43,273 nt of DNA from JBGPEQ01 sp035518775. Its GTDB lineage: Bacteria; Pseudomonadota; Alphaproteobacteria; Dongiales; Dongiaceae. The translations under genes and the position numbers were made by a program. Each line of letters opens with the position of its first letter. Within the stretch, counting starts at the first letter, position 1. The DNA lies in contig DATIXH010000132.1 of assembly GCA_035518775.1 (NCBI GenBank), positions 1 to 43,273 on the forward strand, read 5' to 3'. Shown in pieces: positions 26,289 to 34,623 of this stretch. The notes under the pieces were generated by a model that had not been told where the DNA came from, made no database searches, and saw only the letters and a program-made list of their open reading frames with translations.

Positions 26289-27368
26289 ATGAAACTGTTC
26301 GAGTGCCAGCACTGCGGCCAATTGCTGTATTTCGAGAACACGCGCTGCGAACGCTGCGGACGCGCCCTCGGCTATCTGCCGGGTGAAGCGGTCTTGAGCG
26401 CCCTTTCCCAGGAGGGCCGAGATCGGTGGCGCGCGGCGGCCGTGGATCAGCTGTTCCGGCTCTGCGCCAATGCCGCCCACGATGCCTGCAACTGGCTGGT
26501 GCCCGCCGATTCGATCGAACATTTCTGCCTGGCGTGTCGGCTGAATCGAACGATCCCGAACCTGGATGCCCCGGGAAACCGGCTGCGCTGGCAGCGCATC
26601 GAGGCCGCCAAGCACCGCCTGGTCTACGGGCTGCTGCGGCTCGGCCTTCCGGTCGTGAGCAAGGCCGCGGATCCGCAGGCGGGCCTCGCCTTCGATTTTC
26701 TCGCCGATCCGGGCGCGGCGTTCCACGAGAGTGCGCAGGCCATCATCGGGCACAGTCGTGGCCTGATCACCATCGACATTGCCGAGGCCGACGACGGCGA
26801 GCGCGAGCGCCACCGCCTGGACATGGCGGAACCCTACCGTACGCTGCTCGGGCATTTCCGCCATGAAATCGGACACTACTATTGGGAGCGGCTGATTCGC
26901 GACGGCCCCCCGCTGGAACCGTGGCGCGCTCTCTTCGGGGACGAGCGTCAGGATTACGGCGCCAGCCTGGAACGGCACTATGCCGCCGGCCCGCCATCCA
27001 ACTGGCCGGAGCGATTCGTCAGCGCCTATGCGGGCGCTCACGCATGGGAGGACTGGGCCGAGACCTGGGCGCACTACCTGCATATCGTGGACACGCTGGA
27101 GACGGCCAATGCCTTCGGTCTTCGCGTCGATCCCAAGACAGGCCGCGATCCGACTCTGACGACGATGCTCGATTTCGACCCCTACACGGAAAGCGACTTC
27201 GCGATCCTGATCCAGGCATGGCTGCCGCTGACCTTCGCTCTGAACAGTCTTAGTCAAAGCATGGGCCACTCGGCCTTCTATCCATTCCTGCTGGTGCCGC
27301 CTGTAATCGAGAAGATGCGCTTCATCCACGAGACTGTCCGGCGCAGCAGAGTCCCGGGACCGAGCTGA
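26289..27368 (+). CDS. Zinc-ribbon putative metallopeptidase (HEIGH)
   Basis: A 359-residue protein. The N-terminal zinc ribbon has C6-x2-C9 and C20-x2-C23 (FECQHCGQLLYF, RCERCGRALGY), then a second pair (FCLACRLNRTIPN). The peptidase motif HEIGH is at ~192-196 (FRHEIGHYYWERL), and a downstream Glu/His-rich segment (SAYAGAHAWEDWAETWAHYLHI) provides a likely third zinc ligand. This is the layout of the 'zinc-ribbon plus putative zinc-binding metallopeptidase' family, usually annotated as hypothetical; substrate unknown. It is cytoplasmic and flanked by small duplicated genes. Confidence 0.88.
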   Translation: MKLFECQHCGQLLYFENTRCERCGRALGYLPGEAVLSALSQEGRDRWRAAAVDQLFRLCANAAHDACNWLVPADSIEHFCLACRLNRTIPNLDAPGNRLRWQRIEAAKHRLVYGLLRLGLPVVSKAADPQAGLAFDFLADPGAAFHESAQAIIGHSRGLITIDIAEADDGERERHRLDMAEPYRTLLGHFRHEIGHYYWERLIRDGPPLEPWRALFGDERQDYGASLERHYAAGPPSNWPERFVSAYAGAHAWEDWAETWAHYLHIVDTLETANAFGLRVDPKTGRDPTLTTMLDFDPYTESDFAILIQAWLPLTFALNSLSQSMGHSAFYPFLLVPPVIEKMRFIHETVRRSRVPGPS

Positions 27369-27580
27369 GCGGCGGCGCGAAACGTCGTGACTCCCCTCGT
27401 CGTCCGTGCGAACCTCGAGGCTCAGTCGGAAGCCCGAAAAAGAATCCGGGCACGCTCGTCGTTTGAGCGCGGCGGCGGCAACGCCGCAGGACACGCGGTC
27501 CCCGTGTCAACAAACTCACTTCTGCGATCTCAGTCGCGCCAGTGCGCCGCTGGCGCTTTTTCATGGATGGGAGAAAGCCC

Positions 27581-27763
27581 ATGCACATTGTCTGTCCGCA
27601 GTGCGGCGACAGCGCCTTCAGGGTACCCCGCTCGCTTGACGGAGCCATGAAGATCGTCTGCGTGAGCTGCGGCAAGGTGACGTCGATCGACGTGGCGAAA
27701 CCCCCTCCGGGCAATGTCGTGAAGCTGATCATGCCCGATCGCGGCGGCGCGCACGGATCGTGA
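27581..27763 (+). CDS. 60-aa zinc-ribbon protein (paralogue of 29738-29920)
   Basis: MHIVCPQCGDSAFRVP opens with CPQC and is followed by VCVSCGKVTSI, two CxxC pairs 21 residues apart. Nearly identical in layout to 29738-29920. The C-terminus is short and basic/polar. It resembles MJ0042-type small zinc fingers. GGGAGAAAG precedes the ATG. A ~200-nt upstream region is also conserved with the second copy. Confidence 0.8.
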   Translation: MHIVCPQCGDSAFRVPRSLDGAMKIVCVSCGKVTSIDVAKPPPGNVVKLIMPDRGGAHGS

Positions 27764-27811
27764 CATCGCTTCCCTCGCGCTTGCGAAGTGCTCGTCGGAG
27801 CGCAGCGAAGG

Positions 27812-27910
27812 ATGCACATAATAAAGGCGTGGTTCATTCCGCCCATTGTCGTGCCGATCGGCATCGCATTGCTGGTCGCGGCGTCCGCAGCTATCCGGAG
27901 GTTTTGGTAA
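27812..27910 (+). CDS. 32-aa membrane micro-protein
   Basis: MHIIKAWFIPPIVVPIGIAL, then LVAASAAIRRFW: one helix with basic ends. It follows the zinc-ribbon gene by 48 bp, just as a 24-aa micro-protein follows the second zinc-ribbon copy. Ribosome site GCGAAGG is close to the ATG. Small and without homology I can name; supported mainly by the duplicated arrangement. Confidence 0.5.
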   Translation: MHIIKAWFIPPIVVPIGIALLVAASAAIRRFW

Positions 27911-28088
27911 GGCCGAGAAGGCACCATGTCACTGGTGTTCGGGGGCGGCGCCGAATGCGACCACTTGCAAAGCGGAGCGTCACTCTGCTGCCGAGATGGG
28001 ACCGATCGCTGCTGCCCGCGCAGCGCTGCCCACTGTGCCGCCCACGAGGCAACGGGTGGCTCCGCAGGAGCGATGAGCCGCGCAGTGC

Positions 28089-28298
28089 CTAGTCGCCGGG
28101 GCGCTCTTCGCCGGTGAGTTCCTGGAAGTACGCCCAGGCGCCATGCGGCGTGTCGAAGGCCTTGGCGGGGCCGTCGGCCGGGCCCACGAAATAGCGGAAG
28201 AGCTGGCGGCCGCGCGGCGCCGCGACGCATTCCTGCGACAGCTGAACGTTGCCGTGCTGCTTCAGCAGCTTGCGGCCGCGCGTGCTGTCGTCGGTCAT
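28089..28298 (-). CDS. 69-aa hypothetical protein (paralogue of 24296-24505)
   Basis: Same length and core as 24296-24505 (GRKLLKQHGNVQLSQECVAAPRGR, then RYFVGPADGPAKAFDTPHGAWAYFQEL). GGAGAGGCGACC is a good ribosome site. Member of the second small-protein block. Function unknown. Confidence 0.75.
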   Translation of the reverse strand: MTDDSTRGRKLLKQHGNVQLSQECVAAPRGRQLFRYFVGPADGPAKAFDTPHGAWAYFQELTGEERPGD

Positions 28299-28335
28299 GG
28301 TCGCCTCTCCGTGCGGTGCTTGCCGGCCGCGCCGC

Positions 28336-28449
28336 CTAGAGCAGCCAGGCCAGGAAGAACGCGATCACGACCCCGCAGGCGAGCATGCCGAGATCGATCG
28401 GCCGGACCAGGTCCGACGCCAATTGCCGGACATGAAGGAACGTGTTCAT
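28336..28449 (-). CDS. 37-aa membrane micro-protein
   Basis: MNTFLHVRQLASDLVRPIDL, then a helix GMLACGVVIAFFLAWLL. Strong ribosome site GGAGAGTCCC before the ATG. 37 bp upstream of the 69-aa gene on the same strand; probably cotranscribed. Confidence 0.6.
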   Translation of the reverse strand: MNTFLHVRQLASDLVRPIDLGMLACGVVIAFFLAWLL

Positions 28450-28674
28450 GGGACTCTCCGATCCTGGCTGCCTGGAAATGACTTTGCGCCCGTGAAAGCA
28501 ATGTACGCCCAAATTCGCTCAAGCGAACCTGGGACCGTCTTCAATCCCGCAAGCATGGTGAGTCGCGGCCGGCGCTGCGGCCCGTGGCGTCTTTGCGCGC
28601 TTCGCTGGCTAGCAGGCGCCCTTTGCGCGGCGGAGTCGAGGGAAATCGGCTTTCTCGGTCCTGGCGGCGCCGCT

Positions 28675-29103
28675 TCACAGCGGCAGCGACGCGTCGTTGA
28701 CGACGCGCGCGCCGCCGGCCTTGCGTTCGGCGATGCGCGCCTCCTTGACGCGCTTCGCCTCGGCGCGGCTCAGGTTCCAGCCGATGAGCGAGCGCTGGAA
28801 CACCGGCATGCGGTGATAGACCAGCCAGGCCTGCAGGCGCTCATGCTCGGCGACCGACAGCTCCGTGGGACGGCTGCGATTCAGACGCGCCAAATCCGGC
28901 TCCTTGCCGCCCTTCCAGGACAGCACGAAGACCTCGCCGGTCGGTTCGTGCGTGATCTCGCCGACGGACATGTCGCCCCAGGTGCCGGCCTCGCGCCGGG
29001 CGACATCGTCGGCCAGGCGCAACCCGCGCAGGCGCGCGGTCTTGGCCTTCTCGTCCTCGACCGCGCGGCGGGTCGGCGAGGTGTGATAGGGCGGCTTGGC
29101 CAT
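28675..29103 (-). CDS. Charged hypothetical protein, 142 aa
   Basis: Begins MAKPPYHTSPTRRAVEDEKA and contains RLADDVARREAGTWGDMSVGEITHEPTGEVFVLSWKGGKEPDLARLNRSRPTELS in the middle, ending with a basic helix (SRAEAKRVKEARIAERK). No signal or membrane segment. An ATG six codons upstream (29121) lacks a ribosome site. I do not recognise the family. Confidence 0.68.
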   Translation of the reverse strand: MAKPPYHTSPTRRAVEDEKAKTARLRGLRLADDVARREAGTWGDMSVGEITHEPTGEVFVLSWKGGKEPDLARLNRSRPTELSVAEHERLQAWLVYHRMPVFQRSLIGWNLSRAEAKRVKEARIAERKAGGARVVNDASLPL

Positions 29104-29192
29104 GGGCTGGCACCTCGTCATCGTCAGGGGAGACGCAGCCTATCACGTCTCGCAGGGCGGTCGGGGAACTTTACGGGCGCGTGCGGCGCGGC

Positions 29193-29390
29193 TCAGCCGT
29201 CGTCGCGCACGATGTCTTCCTCGCGCACGACCCATTCGTTGCCGTTCTTGAGCGATTTCAGCCGGTATTGATTGCTCGTGCCGGTCGGCGGCAGCAGGCG
29301 CATGATCTCATAGGCACCGGGCGGCGTGAGGCTGAACTGGCTGGCTCTGGCTTCGACCACTTGGCCGACGACGAATTTGTGCGCGCTCAT
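29193..29390 (-). CDS. 65-aa hypothetical protein (paralogue of 25883-26080)
   Basis: Shares TGTSNQYRLKSLKNGNE with 25883-26080 and the GAYEIMRLLPP segment; same length. A GGAAC-N17-CATT element ~100 bp upstream (29493-29518) suggests stress-type control, not seen upstream of the first copy. Confidence 0.78.
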   Translation of the reverse strand: MSAHKFVVGQVVEARASQFSLTPPGAYEIMRLLPPTGTSNQYRLKSLKNGNEWVVREEDIVRDDG

Positions 29391-29492
29391 CTGGTCCGGT
29401 TGCGGGATGACGCAGGAGGGCGATTGACTCGCCGCCTCCTCAGAAGATGGTATGGCGCGCGCCGAATAACAAACGAAATCGGCCCTCTCGGC

Positions 29493-29518
29493 AATGATTC
29501 CTCAACCGAAACGGTTCC
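29493..29518 (-). promoter_or_regulatory. EcfG-like promoter upstream of the 65-aa gene
   Basis: On the minus strand, GGAAC-N17-CATT, ~103 bp before the ATG at 29390. Confidence 0.4.
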
Positions 29519-29737
29519 CTTTCGCTGTCGGCCTCGCGCGCGGCGCGAAACGGCGTGACTCCTGCCGCCGGCCATGCAAGGGTGAGACTCTCAGTCGGAA
29601 GCCCGAAGAAGAAACCGGGCACGCCCGCCGCTCGGGCGCGGCGGCAGCAACGCCGCAGGACACGCGGTCTCCGCGTCAACGAACTCCCTTCTGTGATTCC
29701 GCTCGCGCCGCCGCTCTTGGACCGATGGGAGAAGCCG

Positions 29738-29920
29738 ATGCACATCGTCTGCCCGCATTGCGGCGAGAGCGCCTTCCGGGTGCCCCGCGCCGTCACCGGA
29801 ACCATGCACATCGTCTGCGTCAGCTGCGGCAAGGTGACGTCGATCGAGGTGGCCAAGCCCAACCCGATCAACGTCGTGAAGCTCATCATGCCGAACCGGG
29901 GCGAGGCGTCCAAATCATGA
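29738..29920 (+). CDS. 60-aa zinc-ribbon protein (paralogue of 27581-27763)
   Basis: MHIVCPHCGESAFRVP...HIVCVSCGKVTSIEVAKP, ending SKS; two CxxC pairs in the same spacing as its copy. The frame is open for ~60 codons further upstream, but the paralogue's frame is closed there and the ribosome site (GGGAGAAG) supports ATG 29738. Confidence 0.8.
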   Translation: MHIVCPHCGESAFRVPRAVTGTMHIVCVSCGKVTSIEVAKPNPINVVKLIMPNRGEASKS

Positions 29921-29951
29921 CGGCGCCTGCTCTTGCCGGGAGTCTGTCGCC

Positions 29952-30026
29952 GTGCAGAACCTCGTCCTGCTAGTCGCCATCGGCCTGCTCATCGCCGTGT
30001 CCGCGCTCGCCTACGCGGTGAGCTGA
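29952..30026 (+). CDS. 24-aa membrane micro-protein
   Basis: GTG start, then QNLVLLVAIGLLIAVSALAY and AVS: essentially a single helix. It is 31 bp after the zinc-ribbon gene, mirroring 27812-27910 after copy 1. GGGAG lies 8-9 nt upstream. Confidence 0.5.
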   Translation: MQNLVLLVAIGLLIAVSALAYAVS

Positions 30027-30050
30027 CGCCGCGGTGTGCTAGAGTGGCGC

Positions 30051-30593
30051 ATGGCCAATGCGTCCGACAGCGCAGAGGACGACGAGGACGCCGGCGCGGC
30101 GCTGCCGCCGGGGACCATCAATTACATGACGCCGGCCGGGCATCGCGCGCTCGAGGACGAGCTGCGGCGGCTCGCCCGGGTGGAGCGGCCGCGCGTGGTG
30201 GAGGTGGTGGCCTGGGCGGCCGGCAACGGCGACCGCTCGGAGAACGGCGACTACATCTACGGCAAGCGGCGCCTGCGCGAGATCGACCGCCGCATCCGCT
30301 TCCTGCGCAAGCGGCTGGAGAGCGCGCAGGTGGTCGATCCAGCGCAGCAGAAGGCGCGCGACCGCGTGTTCTTCGGCGCCCGCGTCACCTATGCCGCCGC
30401 CGACGGCACGGAGACGACGGTGACGATCGTCGGCGTCGACGAGGCCGACCTGGCGCAGGGCCGCATCAGCTGGCTGTCGCCGGTGGCCCGTGCCCTGCTG
30501 CGGGCGCGCGAAGGCGACAGCGTGGCCGTGCGCACGCCGGCCGGGACCGAGACGCTGGAGGTGTTGGCGATCACTTATGATGATGCCAGCTGA
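30051..30593 (+). CDS. greB: Transcription elongation factor GreB
   Basis: A 180-residue Gre factor that enters the RNA polymerase secondary channel and stimulates cleavage of backtracked RNA. The N-terminal coiled coil has the GreB signature GDRSENGDYIYGKRRLREIDRRIRFLRKRL at ~64-93. The C-terminal FKBP-like domain (VFFGARVTYAAADGTETTVTIVGVDEADLAQGRISWLSPVARALL) ends at EVLAITYDD. The first ~24 residues are an acidic extension. ATG 30051 is the family start; 30036 is also in frame. Confidence 0.93.
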   Translation: MANASDSAEDDEDAGAALPPGTINYMTPAGHRALEDELRRLARVERPRVVEVVAWAAGNGDRSENGDYIYGKRRLREIDRRIRFLRKRLESAQVVDPAQQKARDRVFFGARVTYAAADGTETTVTIVGVDEADLAQGRISWLSPVARALLRAREGDSVAVRTPAGTETLEVLAITYDDAS

Positions 30594-30790
30594 AGCGGGT
30601 GGCCTTGCAGGCGATATGTGCATCCCAAGTTTCTTTTCCCCCGCCGTGCGGAATTCCCGGCTTCCGGTCGCGGGAACGCCCGGTCCGCGCGGGAGGCCGG
30701 TGCCCTCGCCAGGCCCGGATGAACGAACTTTAATCCCGGAGCCTCGGCGAGATCGGATAAGATCCTGCGGACTCACCGAGGGAGGCAGGG

Positions 30791-30964
30791 ATGTCTCTGT
30801 TGTGGGTTCTCGTGGTCATCATCGTCCCGCTGGCCGCCGCCGTCGTCTATTGGCGACGCCGCCAACGTCATGCCGTCCGCTACGTCGAGACGGGCGCCTG
30901 GCAGCAGGAGCACTGGCAGGAAGAGCACGAACGCGAGAAGATCGCGCAGCAGCGGGAGCTGTAG
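30791..30964 (+). CDS. Small membrane protein with charged tail, 57 aa
   Basis: MSLLWVLVVIIVPLAAAVVYW forms one helix, followed by RRRQR and a Gln/Glu-rich tail (WQQEHWQEEHEREKIAQQREL) likely to be helical in the cytoplasm. GGAGGCAGGG immediately precedes the ATG. No family recognised. Confidence 0.72.
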   Translation: MSLLWVLVVIIVPLAAAVVYWRRRQRHAVRYVETGAWQQEHWQEEHEREKIAQQREL

Positions 30965-31050
30965 CGGCTTCGCGCGCTCCGCCCGCGGCGCACTCGCCGG
31001 CAGATTTGTGCTAGAATGCGGGCTCGAGAGAGACTGCCGATGGCACGCCC

Positions 31051-31473
31051 ATGAACCCCGCGCGAACGCTGCGATTCGGTCTGCTGTCCATCCTGCTGGC
31101 GCTCGCCGGCTGCTACTACGACCACCCGCACTATGCCGCCACGGGCGCCTACGCGCCGGGGCACGGCTATTATGGCTACGGCCTGCTCTATGGGCCGGGC
31201 TACGGCGGCCAGTACGGGTACTACCGGCCGCCCTACCCGCCGCCCTACGGGTACTCTTACCCGCCGCCCTATGGGTACTCCTATCCGGGGTACTATGGCC
31301 CCTCCGGATACTACGGCCCCTACGGATACTGTCCGTCCTATGTGTATTGCGGGCCGTACTACTACCGGCCCTACTACTACCCGCCGCCGTACTACTATGG
31401 CCCCTTTTTCGGGTTCGGGCTGGGCTTCGGGTTCGACAGCCATCATCATCACGACCATCACCACCACCACTAG
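31051..31473 (+). CDS. Tyr/Pro/Gly-rich lipoprotein with His tail
   Basis: A signal peptide ends in lipobox LALAGC (Cys21), so it is a predicted lipoprotein. The rest is low-complexity: tandem PPYGYSY/YYGP segments (31215-31340) and a C-terminus of FGFGLGFGFDSHHHHDHHHHH. The His cluster could bind metal. Tyr content is extreme. It is likely exposed at the outer membrane. Such proteins are poorly characterised. Confidence 0.8.
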   Translation: MNPARTLRFGLLSILLALAGCYYDHPHYAATGAYAPGHGYYGYGLLYGPGYGGQYGYYRPPYPPPYGYSYPPPYGYSYPGYYGPSGYYGPYGYCPSYVYCGPYYYRPYYYPPPYYYGPFFGFGLGFGFDSHHHHDHHHHH

Positions 31474-31533
31474 CGCGGCTTGTGGCCGCGGCGGCGAGGG
31501 GCTAGAGAAGCGCTGCGGCGACAGGGAGTGATC

Positions 31534-32025
31534 GTGGGGCTCGTGATCTGGAACGATGCGCTGAGCGACGGGCGCGGCCGGAGCGGCGCACGCTACGCGC
31601 TGTGCTTTCAGCCGGCCGGCGGCGGGACCAGACGCGGCGGGCGCTGGCGCATTGATGTCGACGGCGCCGAGATCTGCACGGTCGAGAGCGCCGAGAACGC
31701 GGTGCGGCGCGCCGAGGGGCTGGAGGCGATCCGCTGCGTCATCCGCGGCCTCGGCACGGAGCTCAGCGAGGACCAGCTGCAGCATGCGGAGGTCATCGTC
31801 CGCGAGATGACGGAGGCCGCCGACCGTGCGGCGGCTGACGCGCCGGCCGGCGCGCGCGGACACAGCTGCTGCAGAGCCTGCACTCGCTGCGCTCGGTGTC
31901 GGCTGCGATCCGGAGGGAATGCGCCGGCCGCGCGCGGGAGGAGGATCCACCCGTCCTCCCGCTGCGGCATTGATGCGAAGGCCCCGGCCGCGAGCGGCCG
32001 GGCGGGCGCGCCCTACAGCCAGTAG
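31534..32025 (+). CDS. Hypothetical protein, probable frameshift in 3' half
   Basis: GTG 31534 (after AGGGAG) opens a coherent frame: LVIWNDALSDGRGRSGARYALCFQP, WRIDVDGAEICTVESAENAVRRAEGLEAIRCVIRGLGTELSEDQL, VIVREMTEAADRAA. After ~residue 105 the frame becomes Cys/Arg-rich and loses codon bias (HSCCRACTRCARC). A neighbouring frame reads TQLLQSLHSLRSVSAAIRREC and stops at 31973, before the next gene. As annotated the end runs 13 bp into the PRC-barrel gene. The intact protein would be ~145 residues. Family unknown. Confidence 0.55.
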   Translation: MGLVIWNDALSDGRGRSGARYALCFQPAGGGTRRGGRWRIDVDGAEICTVESAENAVRRAEGLEAIRCVIRGLGTELSEDQLQHAEVIVREMTEAADRAAADAPAGARGHSCCRACTRCARCRLRSGGNAPAARGRRIHPSSRCGIDAKAPAASGRAGAPYSQ

Positions 32026-32381
32026 GGCGGCACGTGGTAGTAGTCGTGAACCTTGCGGCCGTAGGTCTCGTCGGCCAGATCGACCGGGTCGTCGACGTCG
32101 TAGGTGGGCGCGTTCTCCAGCGTGCGCTTGTCGAGGTTGACGACGTAGCCGTTCAGGTTGGTGTCGTACTTCAGCATGCTCCAGGGCAGCGGATGATGCT
32201 TGTCGCCGATGCCGAGGAAGCCGCCGAACGACATCACGGCGTAGGCCACCTTGCCCGACCGCTTGTCGATCATGACGTCCTCGATCGAACCGAGCTTCTC
32301 GCCCGCCGGGTTCATCACCTTCGTGCCCTCGACCTTCTCGGCGCTGATCAGCATGCTGTTCTCGTCGCGCTCAACTTCCAT
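32013..32381 (-). CDS. PRC-barrel domain protein, 122 aa
   Basis: Residues ~10-90 are a PRC-barrel: LISAEKVEGTKVMNPAGEKLGSIEDVMIDKRSGKVAYAVMSFGGFLGIGDKHHPLPWSML, the RNA-processing/photoreaction-centre fold. The C-terminal tail (TYGRKVHDYYHVPPYWL) is conserved in alphaproteobacterial stress homologues that I recall. A GGAAC-N16-CATT motif lies ~85 bp upstream of the start, consistent with general stress control. Confidence 0.9.
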   Translation of the reverse strand: MEVERDENSMLISAEKVEGTKVMNPAGEKLGSIEDVMIDKRSGKVAYAVMSFGGFLGIGDKHHPLPWSMLKYDTNLNGYVVNLDKRTLENAPTYDVDDPVDLADETYGRKVHDYYHVPPYWL

Positions 32382-32464
32382 GGAATCGTCCTCCGGAAAA
32401 ATTATCCTCTCGTCTCGCGTCGGCCGCGCGCGTGAAAAAGCGGACGGCCGCCTTCTATCGATGG

Positions 32465-32489
32465 AATGCCCGCTGCCGAGTGAAGTTCC
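32465..32489 (-). promoter_or_regulatory. EcfG-like promoter upstream of the PRC-barrel gene
   Basis: On the minus strand, GGAAC-N16-CATT, 84 bp before the ATG at 32381. Same spacing and -10 as upstream of katE. Confidence 0.45.
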
Positions 32490-32646
32490 TCGATTTGTCG
32501 AGACGGTTGCGGGCGAGCGGGCGGCGAGAATCGGTCAGCGGCGAAGGAACCCGGCGCGCGCCTGGCCGTTATCTTGCATGCGGCCGGCAGGTACTGGATT
32601 GCGCGGGGAGCGCCGGACACATCAACGCCATGAAGCCCTAGTCTCG

Positions 32647-34614
32647 ATGCGAGCACCTCGAACCGACGCGGCGATCGGGGCGGGCGACGTGCCGGCGGCG
32701 GGCCGCCCGTCCTCCGGCGCCGCCATGCTGACGATCTGCGGCGTGGTCGTGGCCGCGCTCTATGTCGGCCGCGACGTGCTGGTGCCGCTGGCGCTGGCGC
32801 TGCTGCTCAGCTTCGTGTTGGCGCCGGGGATCACGCGGCTGCGGCGCTGGCAGGTGGGTCGGGTTACCTCGGTCCTGGTCATGGTGGCCTTCGCGTTCCT
32901 GGTGATCTTCAGCCTCGGTGCCCTGATCGCGCAGCAGGTGACCATTCTCGGCGAGAACCTGCCGCAGTACGAGTACACGATCCGCAGCAAGCTGCGCTCG
33001 GTCCAGGAGACGGCCGCGGGGACCGGGATGGTCGAACGCGCCTCCGACCTGCTGCGCGACCTGCGCAGCGAGATCAAGGAGCCGCCGGCGCCGCCGCCCT
33101 CCCCCGGCTCGACGGCGGCGAATCCGGAGCCGCAGCCGATCCCCGTGCGCATCCTGCAGCCCGCGCCCGGCCCGCTCGAGGTCATCCAGAGCGTCATCGG
33201 GCCGCTGATCAATCCGCTGGCGACCTCGGGCCTGGTGATCGTGTTCGCCATCTTCATCCTGTTGCAGCGCGAGGACCTGCGCGACCGGTTGATCCGCCTC
33301 ATGGGCACGCGCGACCTGCATCGCACGACGCAGGCCATCACCGACGCGGCGCGTCGGGTGAGCCGCTTCCTGGTGGCGCAGACGATCGTGAATGCGCTCT
33401 GCGGCATCACCGTCTGCATCGGGCTGTGGATCATCGGCGTGCCGAACCCGGTCCTCTGGGGCATCCTGGTGATGGCGCTGCGCTTCGTGCCCTATGTCGG
33501 CTGGATCATCGCGGCGGCCTTTCCGGTCGCCCTCAGCGTGGCGATCGATCCCGGCTGGAGCATGCTGGTGTGGACGGGCGTGCTGTTCCTCGCGATCGAG
33601 CTGACCTTGAGCTACGCCGTCGAGCCCTGGGTGTTCGGCAGCAGCCTCGGCCTCTCCGCCCTCGCGGTCGTGGTGTCGGCGACGTTCTGGACCTGGCTGT
33701 GGGGGCCGATCGGGCTGCTGCTGTCGACGCCGCTCACCGCCTGCGTGGCGACGCTCGGGCGGCACGTACCGCACCTGCAGTTCCTCGACGTCGCGCTCGG
33801 CGACCGGCCCGTGCTGGAGCCGGAGGAGAGCTTCTACCAGCGGCTGCTGGCCGGTGATCCGGCGGAGGCGGCGGAGCAGGCGGAGGTTTATCTCAAGGAG
33901 AAGCCCCTCTCTTACTACTACGATGACGTCGTTCTGCCCGCGCTGGCGCTGGCACAGTCGGACCTGGAGCGGGGCGCGCTGGACGCCGCCGCTCAGGCCC
34001 GGCTGCTGCTGACGGTGCATGAGGTGGTCGAAGACCTCGAGGACTACGACGATGTCGCGCCCGAGCCGGAGCAATCGCTGGCGTCGCGGGTGCTGCCGGA
34101 GTCGATCCGGGCGGAGCCGGAGAAGGCCGCGCCCGGACCGGCGCTGGCCCTGGCACCGCATGTGGATCCAAACGAGCTGCCTGCGGAGTGGCGGGGGACC
34201 GTGGCCCACTGCATCGCCAGCCGCACTGACCTGGACGAAGCGGCCGCCGCCATCCTGGCGACGCTGCTCGCCAAGCATGGCGTGGGAGCAGACGCCCTGT
34301 CGTGGCGGTCGGTGTCCGTCGCCGGTCCGCCGCGGGCTGATCCCGAGAACGTCAGGATTCTCTGTCTGTCATGCCTGAGCCCGCACCACTCCGCGCATCT
34401 GAAGTTCCTGATCCGGCGGCTGCGGCGCCGGTATCCCCATACGACCATCATTGCCGGGTTCTGGAGCCTGCGCGATGGGCCGCCGATTCCGCCTGACCGG
34501 CTCGCCGAGATCGGCGCCGATTCCGCCGTCTACTCCTTGCAGGAGGCGCTGATGGCGGTATGCCAGAGGGTTGCCCGAGCCGCTCCGCGGCCGGCGCAGG
34601 TCTCCGTCGACTAG
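32647..34614 (+). CDS. AI-2E family (PerM-type) transporter with long C-terminal extension
   Basis: A 655-residue membrane protein. About eight helices are spread over ~26-380: helix pairs near ~28-62 and ~75-100, and PYVGWIIAAAFPVALSVAID, LFLAIELTLSYAVEPWVFGSSLGLSALAVVVSATFWTWLWGPIGLLLSTPL near 285-380. The latter is the family signature. A periplasmic loop contains a proline-rich insert (EPPAPPPSPGSTAANPEPQP). Residues ~390-655 form a soluble extension (FYQRLLAGDPAEAAEQAEVYL...ILCLSCLSPHHSAHLKFLIRRLRR) resembling known long members. Exported substrate unknown; the family name reflects TqsA. The ribosome site is weak, so the start is approximate. Confidence 0.9.
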   Translation: MRAPRTDAAIGAGDVPAAGRPSSGAAMLTICGVVVAALYVGRDVLVPLALALLLSFVLAPGITRLRRWQVGRVTSVLVMVAFAFLVIFSLGALIAQQVTILGENLPQYEYTIRSKLRSVQETAAGTGMVERASDLLRDLRSEIKEPPAPPPSPGSTAANPEPQPIPVRILQPAPGPLEVIQSVIGPLINPLATSGLVIVFAIFILLQREDLRDRLIRLMGTRDLHRTTQAITDAARRVSRFLVAQTIVNALCGITVCIGLWIIGVPNPVLWGILVMALRFVPYVGWIIAAAFPVALSVAIDPGWSMLVWTGVLFLAIELTLSYAVEPWVFGSSLGLSALAVVVSATFWTWLWGPIGLLLSTPLTACVATLGRHVPHLQFLDVALGDRPVLEPEESFYQRLLAGDPAEAAEQAEVYLKEKPLSYYYDDVVLPALALAQSDLERGALDAAAQARLLLTVHEVVEDLEDYDDVAPEPEQSLASRVLPESIRAEPEKAAPGPALALAPHVDPNELPAEWRGTVAHCIASRTDLDEAAAAILATLLAKHGVGADALSWRSVSVAGPPRADPENVRILCLSCLSPHHSAHLKFLIRRLRRRYPHTTIIAGFWSLRDGPPIPPDRLAEIGADSAVYSLQEALMAVCQRVARAAPRPAQVSVD

Positions 34615-34623
34615 GCGTGACGC

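Noticed and set aside
27926..28117. Cys-rich plus-strand frame
   Set aside because: No ribosome site, no paralogue in the second block, runs into the opposite-strand 69-aa gene.
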